Positions 1-6,361 are shown, counted from the first letter of the stretch. The stretch: DNA of 6,361 nt from Thiotrichaceae bacterium (GCA_015494435.1 WGBH01000479.1:1-6361); one strand, 5' to 3'. Program-made: numbers and translations. The notes: generated by a model from the sequence alone, not told the origin.

Positions 1-736
1 ATGTTAAAGCTGTTTCCGAATCAATTGTTTTTGAAGGCATTCCTGCAATATGAAATGGAATTTGTGGCAGTTTTTTTGCAATTTCATAGAGTAAAGGTAT
101 ATTTTTGGCATGTTTAAATACTCCAAGCCATGCTATATATTTCCTTTTTTCTCGATGATTCAGATATGGAACTGAATTGTTGACATCAAAAGGGTTATGT
201 ATAACATGAATAGAACTATTTATATATTTTTTTTTGAAATTCTGATATTGATAGTTATTTTGTGCTAAAATTATACTAGCATTTTTGAGACCATATCTAT
301 ACGCAATAGAAGCATACCATGGTAAATTCTCTTTATAGCGTCGATCCGAATCTCTGTCACTTGCAGCTCGATAAACAAAAGGTATGCTAAGTAACTTAGC
401 GATAAATGCCATTATACCTGTTTGTAATCCACTACAAGATTGAATAATAATATCCGGAGAAAATTTTTTTACTGCTGCGAAAATAGTTGGCATATAATAA
501 TAGAAGTATTTAATAATAGGAATGCCTTTCTTAGGATCATAAGTTTCAAGTAAACAATAATCTAATTTTTGGTTAACATATCTAGATGCTCCCTTCCATG
601 TTATAATTCCTAATTGTATGCCATGTTCATTGAGACCTTTTAACCAAGTGTGAAGTTCTATAGCCCATCCTCCTATAGGATATTGTTCATCTTTTAGGAG
701 ATAAGGCAAGGTGAAATCAATAAACAAAATTTTCAT
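1..736 (-). CDS. GT4-type glycosyltransferase, N-terminal part (3' end beyond left edge)
   Basis: This reading frame opens with ATG at 734-736 and runs without a stop to the left edge, giving 245 codons; the rest of the C-terminal domain lies outside the window. The protein looks like a cytoplasmic GT-B fold glycosyltransferase of family GT4, which transfers a sugar from a nucleotide-sugar donor to a growing lipid-linked oligosaccharide. Visible motifs are the N-terminal strand MKILFIDF, the glycine loop and helix around residues 19-39 (PIGGWAIELHTWLKGLNEHG), the central strand SPDIIIQSCSG (93-103), the interdomain IHNPFDV (179-185), and the start of the donor-binding domain with YIAWLGVFKHAKNIPLL (200-216) and FHIAGMP (228-234). 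The donor-binding Glu motif would be beyond the edge, so sugar specificity cannot be guessed. It starts 4 bases after the stop of the ligase-like gene, with only a weak GGG as Shine-Dalgarno, which suggests translational coupling. G+C is low (about 32% by hand count over bases 1-180). It contains a run of nine A (minus strand) at 227-235. Confidence 0.88.
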   Translation of the reverse strand, partial: MKILFIDFTLPYLLKDEQYPIGGWAIELHTWLKGLNEHGIQLGIITWKGASRYVNQKLDYCLLETYDPKKGIPIIKYFYYYMPTIFAAVKKFSPDIIIQSCSGLQTGIMAFIAKLLSIPFVYRAASDRDSDRRYKENLPWYASIAYRYGLKNASIILAQNNYQYQNFKKKYINSSIHVIHNPFDVNNSVPYLNHREKRKYIAWLGVFKHAKNIPLLYEIAKKLPQIPFHIAGMPSKTIDSETALT

Positions 737-740
737 ATAT

Positions 741-1976
741 TTACCCGGTGACATTTATGTTGCCACTTCTGAGAATGATTGCTGAGTATGCCCACAAGAA
801 ATAAAGTGGTTGTATAATATTTACGCCAAACATCGCTAGAGAAAAACCGGCTAATCCCGAGAAATAGCTCAAAGATAATATCACAAAATAGTTATCAACT
901 GAATGTTCTGAAAACAACCAAGTTTGCCTGAATAATGTCCATAAAATTAAAAGGAAAATAATTAGTCCTACTATACCAAAATGCACCATATAAAGGAGAT
1001 AATCATTGTGGGAATTACCTGCTGTGGAAAAGTATTTTTTCATAAGAGCATGAATTGTATTTTGGCCATGCCCAAATACTGGACTTTTAAAAAATAACTT
1101 TAAACTGTTCGTCCAAAGCGTTATGCGTCCAGAAGTTAATTCGTCGGCATTTGATGTATGAGTTGGGTTGAAACGTTCTAAAAATTTTTCCCGAACATTT
1201 TGTGGTGACAGTAAAAAGCCTGTTCCGCCAAGCAATGGTAGCCCTATAAGTATAACAATTAATATAGTTCGCAGTTTTATCAATTTTTTTGATGCAAAAA
1301 CATAGCAGTAAACTACACATGCAAAAACAAGGGAAATAATTCCGCCTCTTGAACCAGTTATAATTAAGGAAATAATCGCCAAAAAAATAAGCATGATAGA
1401 TAACAATTTTCGAATGCCTGTTGAAAATAAAGCACCAGAAAAAAGAAGTGGAAGAAAAAGAACCAGATAGGCTGCATATTGATTTGGTTCCGCGAAACCA
1501 GCAGACCTACTTTCTTGAACTATTTTTAATTTTCCTATATGAAGGATACCAGTACTTTCGCCAATAGTACTTAAGACAGTAATGGTAAAAAATACCAGCA
1601 ACCCACCAAGTGCTAATCTGCAATGTCGTTCGTTATCTAAGGTATTGTATAGAATAAAAAACAAAAGTACAGGATTTAACCAACCCTTTAAATAAATCAG
1701 CTCTTGAAACAGGCTTTCATGTGGTACTTCATTCAATAAATATTTTACAGGGATTGAGGCTGCTACAACACAAAAGAGAATAATTAAATATTTATTTAAC
1801 TTATTTGGATTGAAGATTTTCTTTTTTCTTACAATATTGATTGCCCAGGCAATCAACATTAAATAAAGTGCTATATTCAGAAGACTGATCCCTTTTATTG
1901 TAGAAATATGCACTCCCAAAACATTTTCCAGCCAGAAAACTAACAGAAAAAAATAAAAGAAGATGACAGTAATCAT
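741..1976 (-). CDS. O-antigen ligase / polymerase family (Wzy_C-like) membrane protein
   Basis: This 411-residue protein is mostly hydrophobic, with roughly ten or more membrane segments spread over its whole length, and a larger polar loop at about residues 256-330. It has the hallmarks of the O-antigen ligase family (Pfam Wzy_C/PF04932): FAEPNQYAAYLVLFLPL (161-177), ITGSRGG (206-212), GRITLWTNSLKLFF (283-296) followed by SPVFGHGQN (298-306), and the loop motif SHNDYL (322-327) directly before a membrane helix. In WaaL proteins a loop Arg and a His in this motif are needed for transfer; R284 and H323 are the likely counterparts here. The protein would act on the periplasmic face of the inner membrane, either polymerising the repeat unit (Wzy) or ligating the glycan to lipid A core or another acceptor (WaaL). 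Sequence alone does not separate these, and the same fold also includes protein O-oligosaccharyltransferases. The ATG at 1974-1976 is preceded by AGGGA at 5 bases spacing. Sampled G+C is about a third, lower than the upstream flippase. Confidence 0.88.
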   Translation of the reverse strand: MITVIFFYFFLLVFWLENVLGVHISTIKGISLLNIALYLMLIAWAINIVRKKKIFNPNKLNKYLIILFCVVAASIPVKYLLNEVPHESLFQELIYLKGWLNPVLLFFILYNTLDNERHCRLALGGLLVFFTITVLSTIGESTGILHIGKLKIVQESRSAGFAEPNQYAAYLVLFLPLLFSGALFSTGIRKLLSIMLIFLAIISLIITGSRGGIISLVFACVVYCYVFASKKLIKLRTILIVILIGLPLLGGTGFLLSPQNVREKFLERFNPTHTSNADELTSGRITLWTNSLKLFFKSPVFGHGQNTIHALMKKYFSTAGNSHNDYLLYMVHFGIVGLIIFLLILWTLFRQTWLFSEHSVDNYFVILSLSYFSGLAGFSLAMFGVNIIQPLYFLWAYSAIILRSGNINVTG

Positions 1977-1981
1977 ATAGT

Positions 1982-1986
1982 TCCCT
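1982..1986 (-). promoter_or_regulatory. Shine-Dalgarno site of the O-antigen ligase-like gene
   Basis: The minus strand reads AGGGA here, 5 bases before the ATG at 1974-1976, inside the 12-base gap after the flippase stop codon. It supports the chosen start and independent ribosome loading at this junction. Confidence 0.6.
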
Positions 1987-1988
1987 GT

Positions 1989-3503
1989 TTATCCAAATTT
2001 AGATACAATACAGTTTCGCATCATATCAATTTCTGTTTTAGTCAAAATTCCTATAAGTAGCCCTGTACTGCAATAAGTAAGAGTGAATACACATGCAGTT
2101 ACTATAAGCATAACGAGCGGAGTGAACGAATATAAAAATTTAAGTATAAGGACAGGACATGCTGCAAGCACTGCACATCCCAAAATTTTCCCATTTACTT
2201 TAGGTATAAGAAGATTCATAACTGAAATTTTCATAACTTCCGAAACTTTGGCTAGAACTATAAGCCGAAAAGAAACAGTTACAAGCACGTCTGCCACTAT
2301 TGCCCCTATAATTCCCCAGGTCTTTGCAAAAACATAGAGAATGACAATTGCTACAGGGATGCGAAAAAGCGCTAATTTCATTAGATATTGAGTTTGCGCA
2401 TATGCGTTTAAGACAGCTCCTGTATTAATGCCACCAACAAGAATAGCCACAAGACATACCTGAAAGATAGGTACGCTTTCGGAATATTTTGCTGAAAAAA
2501 ATGCCAATATAAATTCATGCGCCATGATAAAGAAAAAAACAAATATCGGAAAGAGAAATAGATTCATCTTTCGCATTGCGCCAGACCAGACAGATAAAAT
2601 TCTTGCTATATTCCTTTCCTTATGGCATCTGGATAATTCCGGTACCATAACATTTGACACAGAGGAAGTTATCATCCCCACAAGTGGCAAATTATATGTT
2701 CCTACAGCGTAAACAGCGAATCGGGCAGGAGGAAAAAGAAACGATACCATAAAACTGTGCACCTTGGTCTGGAGCAGCCAAGCCACATTTGCAATGCCAA
2801 TTGGGAGGGAATAACCGAGCTGACGCTTCCAAAAAGATATATCAGTCTTTTTGATGGACATGCTATAGCGGCCTTTCAAATATATCCACTGAAAAACACA
2901 TCTGACTAACGCAAAAAATATTAATACCTTGAAAATGCTTAAAATATCTTTTGTAACAAGTGCAGTAATCACTATGGTACAAGAACGTATTATCTGAGAA
3001 ATAACCCTTACGGATGACGCAAGCAAAATTTTTCTTTCAGCTATCATTAGAGTTTCAAGGAAAGAAGATACGATCATCAGAAACATAAAAACAGCAAAAT
3101 AAGGAATAAACACGCTTAATCTCGGATTATTCATGAGTCCGGCTATAGCATCCCGGAAAAAGAGAAGTGACAACATACATAGCAGGCCGGTCACAACCAC
3201 AAATAAATAAGTCTGAGTGACAATGGCATCTTTCATCTCAGGCTCACGGGGAAGAAAATAATATAGGCCTTGCGTCACGCCCATCTGTCCAAAAGGAAAC
3301 ACGGTAGTGAAAATAAGAAATAATTGCTGATACAAACCATATTCTTCTTGAGGGAAAATCCTGACAAGTACAATGGGTACCGCAATGCCGACCAGCATAG
3401 CCAATACATTGCCGGCAAAGAGAACGGCAGCCTGTTCAGTAAGAGATTGCCTTGTTCTCATTGATTCAGACTGTTCTTTTAATTTTTCTATTGAGAACAG
3501 CAT
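1989..3503 (-). CDS. Wzx-type lipid-linked oligosaccharide flippase (MOP superfamily)
   Basis: This 504-residue protein has about 12-14 predicted membrane segments and no soluble domain, matching the length and layout of polysaccharide flippases (Polysacc_synt / MATE-like MOP superfamily). The N-terminal region is typical: a polar leader, then TEQAAVLFAGNVLAMLVGIAVPIVLVRIF, followed by the family signature QEEYGLYQQLFLIFTTV (52-68) and GVTQGLYYFLPR (75-86). A second repeat half begins near residue 224 (FWKRQLGYSLPIGIANV). It would move undecaprenyl-linked oligosaccharide across the inner membrane, supplying substrate to the ligase/polymerase encoded 12 bases downstream. The start is uncertain. 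The ATG at 3501-3503 overlaps the upstream glycosyltransferase by 38 bases. A second in-frame ATG at 3459-3461 (residue 15, MRTRQSLTEQ) lies 4 bases after that gene's stop and would remove the overlap without touching the first helix. Neither has a strong Shine-Dalgarno. I favour the inner start slightly. Sampled G+C is about 47%. Confidence 0.9.
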   Translation of the reverse strand: MLFSIEKLKEQSESMRTRQSLTEQAAVLFAGNVLAMLVGIAVPIVLVRIFPQEEYGLYQQLFLIFTTVFPFGQMGVTQGLYYFLPREPEMKDAIVTQTYLFVVVTGLLCMLSLLFFRDAIAGLMNNPRLSVFIPYFAVFMFLMIVSSFLETLMIAERKILLASSVRVISQIIRSCTIVITALVTKDILSIFKVLIFFALVRCVFQWIYLKGRYSMSIKKTDISFWKRQLGYSLPIGIANVAWLLQTKVHSFMVSFLFPPARFAVYAVGTYNLPLVGMITSSVSNVMVPELSRCHKERNIARILSVWSGAMRKMNLFLFPIFVFFFIMAHEFILAFFSAKYSESVPIFQVCLVAILVGGINTGAVLNAYAQTQYLMKLALFRIPVAIVILYVFAKTWGIIGAIVADVLVTVSFRLIVLAKVSEVMKISVMNLLIPKVNGKILGCAVLAACPVLILKFLYSFTPLVMLIVTACVFTLTYCSTGLLIGILTKTEIDMMRNCIVSKFG

Positions 3504-4695
3504 CTATCAAGTCAAGATACCTGGCCCCAACTTTTCCCCAGGTGTACTGTTCTTTAATGAGCCTTTTGGCTGATTTTCCAATTACAGAGCGTTTTTCCAC
3601 GAATACTGAATATTTAATTATCGTATCCGCAAATTCAGAAGGAGTCTCAGCGTGAATGTAATGAATCCCAGGCTTGGCTGAAACCATGGCTTCCATGCCA
3701 ACCGCGTTTGATACAACAAGACGCTCAAGAGCAAATGCTTCCAAGACCTTATTCTTTAGGCCACCACCAATTTGCATGGGGTTTATAACAATGGGAATGC
3801 GTGCGATTAATCCGTAAAGATCATTGACATAGCCAGTCAGCTTAATATTTCTATGTTCTTCAGCAAATTCACGCATTTTTTTTGACGGATTTTTGCCAAT
3901 TATGTACCAGACTAAATCTTTGTCAGATAAAAATGGCTTGAAGACTTTATCATAAAAATAGTGAACGGCTGTCAAATTAGGAGGAAAATCCAGCGCTCCC
4001 CAAAAGGCCATGCCGCCTTTTATTTGATCATTAGGGATATCTACATGAAATATTTCAGGATTAACACCATTTGGGATATCAATTATCCGGTCTTGCCCAT
4101 TTTTATTCATCCATCTTAAAAAATCTCTATCAATTGGCGATACCGTCGTGACAAGGTCGAAAAATTTAGTTATTTCACTTTCAATATGCCTTTTTCGTTT
4201 TAGGGCTATGGTTGCTCTTAGTTTATTCCATAATGTGTGTGTGCTATATGCGGTTTGCCTTTGCAAAGCCATGGAACGGCAGTCTATTAATTCTAATATT
4301 TTGGGTATGCCCGAAAAAGGTATAAAATATTCGGCAAGTTCTCCAGTAAATGCTACGATGCATTGAATTTTACATTTATCAATCAGTTTGTGAATAGAGT
4401 TAACTATTCGATTATACTCTTTTGGTAGTGCGGTACGAGTCTGGTCTCCAGTGTTAAGGTGTAGATGGCGTATAAGTCTTCTACGGCCCATAGGCGGCCG
4501 GATGACTCTGACATCACGAAAAAAATCAAGAGAATTAATAATTGAATTTTTGTGTTGATTGTTATCACCAAAAGTAAGCAAAAAACAATTATGGCTTCTT
4601 GCAAGCTCTTTGCTTAAAAAGAAAACACGGAGTGTATTGCCGTTGAAATGGGCAGGATACGGCAACATATAATTAAATATAAGGATGTTAGCCAC
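3466..4695 (-). CDS. GT4 glycosyltransferase resembling PEP-CTERM/EpsH-associated sugar transferases
   Basis: This is a full-length 409-residue GT-B fold glycosyltransferase. The start codon is GTG (4693-4695), supported by AGGGA 7 bases upstream. Domain 1 begins MANILIFNYMLPYPAHFNGNT and has FTGELAEYFIP (116-126) and the linker DIPNGVNPEIF (206-216). Domain 2 has FWGALDFPPNLTAVHYF (231-247), WYIIGKNPSKKMREFA (263-278), IKLTGYVNDLYGLIA (284-298) and the donor-binding segment INPMQIGGGLKNKVLEAFAL (304-323). From memory, this motif order closely resembles the sugar transferase family tied to PEP-CTERM/EpsH1 exopolysaccharide loci (TIGR03087) and the Glyco_trans_1_4 domain. Only the second Glu of the usual E-x7-E motif is present (E319); the first position (311) is Gly, as in several members with a GGG-K-NK-LEA pattern. 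It should add a sugar to a lipid-linked glycan on the cytoplasmic side. Donor and acceptor are unknown. It follows the sulfotransferase by 15 bases. Confidence 0.9.
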   Translation of the reverse strand: MANILIFNYMLPYPAHFNGNTLRVFFLSKELARSHNCFLLTFGDNNQHKNSIINSLDFFRDVRVIRPPMGRRRLIRHLHLNTGDQTRTALPKEYNRIVNSIHKLIDKCKIQCIVAFTGELAEYFIPFSGIPKILELIDCRSMALQRQTAYSTHTLWNKLRATIALKRKRHIESEITKFFDLVTTVSPIDRDFLRWMNKNGQDRIIDIPNGVNPEIFHVDIPNDQIKGGMAFWGALDFPPNLTAVHYFYDKVFKPFLSDKDLVWYIIGKNPSKKMREFAEEHRNIKLTGYVNDLYGLIARIPIVINPMQIGGGLKNKVLEAFALERLVVSNAVGMEAMVSAKPGIHYIHAETPSEFADTIIKYSVFVEKRSVIGKSAKRLIKEQYTWGKVGARYLDLIDAVLNRKIKRTV

Positions 4696-4702
4696 TATAT
4701 GG

Positions 4703-4707
4703 TCCCT
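4703..4707 (-). promoter_or_regulatory. Shine-Dalgarno site that decides the GTG start of the glycosyltransferase
   Basis: The minus strand reads AGGGA here, 7 bases before the GTG at 4693-4695, within the 15-base gap after the sulfotransferase stop. The site makes GTG a better start than the in-frame ATG nine codons later, which would remove the first beta strand (MANILIF). Confidence 0.6.
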
Positions 4708-4710
4708 GTT

Positions 4711-5673
4711 TTATATGTAGCCAACCTGCCGCATCAGCGGACCACATACTTTGTTGATAATTATTCTGTCCATCAGAGTTATTTCAGGTTTTTTTACGGT
4801 TTTTCCCGGCGAGTTAATTTTTCTGTTCAGCACTGAATTGTCAAACCCTTTGACATTAATGTGTGTTGCGATCTCGTCCAACTTCAATTTGCCGGACACA
4901 AGGTCTTCGAACCTCACTAATAATCCATCTACTTCGGCATAATTTGACAGAAAACCATCCAGAAGCAGGCGCCAATGCTTGGCAAAAGCTATTGCAGACC
5001 GTGAGTAATAACCGGGCCATGGACTCCGCCATTTGTTTCCCTTCCAGGAACGGAAAGCATGGCAGGGATTACGATATATAAAAAGGAAACGTGCGTTTGG
5101 GAAAAGCCATTTTAGATATCTCGCATGATCAATGGTAAGGCGTACTTCCTTAATACCCCAGCGCGAAATGTTAAATTGCTCCTGCGTAGGGCTCTTGCAC
5201 CAACGCAAAAAAAATTCCCTATGAGCCTCTTTAAGATAAGAAATTTCAGGTGTTAAATTGGCAATCCACTTGTTCTCTATATTATCCGTTATTTCATAAG
5301 CGAAAAAAGTTTCTGGTGGCCAATCTTTTGTGATGAATCCAAGACAGTGGGCTAATCGCGCAATAAAAGCCGCGTCTCCCAACGGCTCTCCCCATATCAG
5401 TACTTCCCTGCTGGAACATACAAGGCGTTGAAGAAGGGTTGAGCCTGATCGCCAGCCGGCTGAAAAGATAAAGACCGGCCTTTCACTATCATTGATGGTT
5501 TCAGATAGATTTGGCCATCTTGCTTTGATATCTTCAATGGCTGTGCTGATTTTTTCTGCTCTTGCAAGCTCAGGAGGGTAGGTCAGGCGCCTGGCCCTCA
5601 GGAAATCGAGAAGATTCAAACGCAAATTTTTACTTATGGCAGGGAAATCTTTTTTAATTAGAGAATCTAACAT
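4711..5673 (-). CDS. PAPS-dependent sulfotransferase family protein
   Basis: This 320-residue soluble protein looks like a sulfotransferase that moves a sulfuryl group from PAPS to a hydroxyl or amino group, here probably on a sugar of the polysaccharide made by this cluster. The 5'-phosphosulfate loop is seen after a hydrophobic strand as VFIFSAGWRSGSTLLQRLV (67-85), with the expected R-S-G-S/T-x-L pattern. The 3'-phosphate site follows the second core strand as ARFLFIYRNPCHAFRSW (194-210), with R201 and S209 in the expected places. WGEPLGD (94-100) and RFEDLV (254-259) also fit bacterial members (Sulfotransfer_3/Sulfotransfer_1 type). There is no signal peptide or membrane segment, so it is probably cytoplasmic and would act before export by the flippase. 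The first 60 residues are charged and helical and have no recognised function. The ATG at 5671-5673 overlaps the upstream gene by 20 bases and lacks a Shine-Dalgarno, which suggests coupling. The substrate cannot be inferred; a tyrosyl or lipid acceptor is not excluded. Sampled G+C is near 49%, the highest here. Confidence 0.85.
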   Translation of the reverse strand: MLDSLIKKDFPAISKNLRLNLLDFLRARRLTYPPELARAEKISTAIEDIKARWPNLSETINDSERPVFIFSAGWRSGSTLLQRLVCSSREVLIWGEPLGDAAFIARLAHCLGFITKDWPPETFFAYEITDNIENKWIANLTPEISYLKEAHREFFLRWCKSPTQEQFNISRWGIKEVRLTIDHARYLKWLFPNARFLFIYRNPCHAFRSWKGNKWRSPWPGYYSRSAIAFAKHWRLLLDGFLSNYAEVDGLLVRFEDLVSGKLKLDEIATHINVKGFDNSVLNRKINSPGKTVKKPEITLMDRIIINKVCGPLMRQVGYI

Positions 5674-6361
5674 TTTGAGGAGTAGATAACGGAATAGATA
5701 AAGCGGATGCCTTCATAACGATCACTCCATAATGTGATGGAATATTTATTTTTTGAATCACAGGCAAGGATTTGGGATTTAAATCCAGGTTTTCATGAGT
5801 TAATTGTACGCATGGAACTGGAAGGTTTATGTCGGCAGCGTCTTTAAGGGACGGATTCACATAAACATAACCCTTCGCGAATTCACGCCAATAAATATTT
5901 GCCTCAGTAGATGACGTAATTACATTATAACTATCCGATGGTGCCCCGAGATCAATTTTGTCATATTCGCTAAACCATGCTATCTGTTTATATGGATTGT
6001 TGACAAACATAAAGAAGGGCATGTTTTTTTGATCTTTGGCCAAGTGATAGCTGCACATAGAATACCATAGGATTTGCCAGTAAGTTATTTGTTTCCCAAA
6101 ATTGTCAACTCCTATACTATTAGGTTTCAAATCTGTATGGCTAATATAAGCTATCTTGGAGTTTTTTATTTGGTATCCTAAGTCGACCTGTCTTTTCCAT
6201 TCTTTTTCAGAGTAAAATTGTACATCATTTGGACCCCAACGAACAGCGAATGCTCCCTCTTCCATAATGATATCTGGAGGGGCCGATGAATTATCTAAAA
6301 CGAGCCATGCGGCGTATCCTGCTTCATCACGGCTGTTACCTCTGTTAACAAATACTAACAT
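5654..6361 (-). CDS. Putative glycoside hydrolase (GHL15-like), C-terminal portion
   Basis: The visible 235 residues look like the second half of a TIM-barrel glycoside hydrolase plus a short beta domain. Residues 29-35 (PDIIMEE) with F50-x-x-x-x-W55 in FYSEKEWKRQVD recall a barrel strand carrying acidic residues and its following helix. ITYWQILWYSMCSYHLA (92-108) and PFFMFVNN (115-122) look like the next helix and strand. YDKIDLGAPSDSY (133-145) followed by WREFAKGYVYVNPS (158-171) is the pattern I associate with hypothetical glycosyl hydrolases of the GHL15 type, in which a ReF-x-x-G-x-V-x-VNPs stretch leads into the C-terminal beta sandwich. This family call is from memory and not certain. 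The ATG at 6359-6361 sits on the window edge, and the fold appears to begin mid-barrel, so it is probably an internal Met with the true start and any signal peptide lying outside. Its TAA lies inside the sulfotransferase gene. A role in cleaving or remodelling the cluster's own polysaccharide is inference from context. Confidence 0.6.
   Translation of the reverse strand: MLVFVNRGNSRDEAGYAAWLVLDNSSAPPDIIMEEGAFAVRWGPNDVQFYSEKEWKRQVDLGYQIKNSKIAYISHTDLKPNSIGVDNFGKQITYWQILWYSMCSYHLAKDQKNMPFFMFVNNPYKQIAWFSEYDKIDLGAPSDSYNVITSSTEANIYWREFAKGYVYVNPSLKDAADINLPVPCVQLTHENLDLNPKSLPVIQKINIPSHYGVIVMKASALSIPLSTPQNVRFSN

Noticed and set aside
1..117. A plus-strand ATG at base 1 opens a frame of 38 codons.
   Set aside because: It lies antisense within the left glycosyltransferase gene, has no visible ribosome site or recognisable product, and the minus-strand frame shows clear GT4 motifs.
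1087..1320. A second minus-strand frame of 77 codons inside the ligase-like gene.
   Set aside because: It lies in another frame entirely inside a conserved gene and its product is Cys- and Lys-rich noise without motifs.
1977..1988. Possible terminator or promoter between flippase and ligase-like genes, where composition changes.
   Set aside because: The gap is only 12 bases and holds a Shine-Dalgarno site; there is no room for a hairpin with a T run, and no convincing -35/-10 pair was seen just upstream.
2083..2712. Plus-strand open frames of 84 and 62 codons opposite the flippase gene.
   Set aside because: They are antisense shadows of a well-supported membrane protein; their products show no domain and no ribosome site.
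3373..3655. Plus-strand open frames across the flippase/glycosyltransferase junction.
   Set aside because: They lie opposite two well-supported genes, overlap each other in different frames, and have no recognisable protein features.
4404..4604. A minus-strand frame of 66 codons with a hydrophobic N-terminus inside the glycosyltransferase gene.
   Set aside because: The hydrophobic stretch comes from frame-shifted reading of a real glycosyltransferase domain; there is no ribosome site or separate evidence for it.
4648..5081. Plus-strand open frames opposite the sulfotransferase gene.
   Set aside because: The minus-strand frame has both PAPS-binding motifs; the plus-strand products have none.
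1..6361. CRISPR repeats, tRNA or rRNA genes, insertion-sequence ends or attachment sites.
   Set aside because: I saw no regularly spaced repeats, no transposase-like protein, no terminal inverted repeats and no structural RNA signature; coding density leaves almost no free space.

Overview
This 6361-base window is a section of a bacterial surface- or exopolysaccharide biosynthesis cluster. All six genes lie on the minus strand and are packed as one apparent operon. In transcription order (right to left in window coordinates) they are: a putative glycoside hydrolase (5' part probably cut off by the right edge), a sulfotransferase, a GT4 glycosyltransferase, a Wzx-type flippase, an O-antigen ligase/polymerase-family membrane protein, and a second GT4 glycosyltransferase (3' part cut off by the left edge). 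Junctions are very tight: a 20-base overlap, a 15-base gap, a 38-base overlap (or a 4-base gap if a later start is used), a 12-base gap and a 4-base gap. I see no terminator, no clear promoter, no RNA gene, no CRISPR array and no mobile element. No stretch over 300 bases lacks a gene.

The genes fit a Wzx/Wzy-type logic. Cytoplasmic glycosyltransferases build an oligosaccharide on a lipid carrier. The flippase moves it across the inner membrane, and the Wzy_C-family protein polymerises it or ligates it to its acceptor. The sulfotransferase would add sulfate from PAPS to the glycan (or, less likely, to another acceptor). The glycoside-hydrolase-like protein could trim, release or remodel the product. 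The polymer structure cannot be read from the sequence.

The presence of a flippase and an O-antigen-ligase-family protein suggests a Gram-negative organism. The central glycosyltransferase resembles the sugar transferases associated with PEP-CTERM/EpsH-type exopolysaccharide loci, which points loosely to environmental proteobacteria, Desulfobacterota or similar. I cannot name a genus. Base composition is uneven. Hand counts on sampled lines give about one third G+C in the two left-most genes and about 45-50% in the flippase and sulfotransferase, so the cluster looks mosaic, as polysaccharide loci often are.

I do not see a clearly new system. The most interesting points are the pairing of a sulfotransferase with a GHL15-like hydrolase inside a polysaccharide export operon, the composition step between flippase and ligase, and two near-identical gene junctions.
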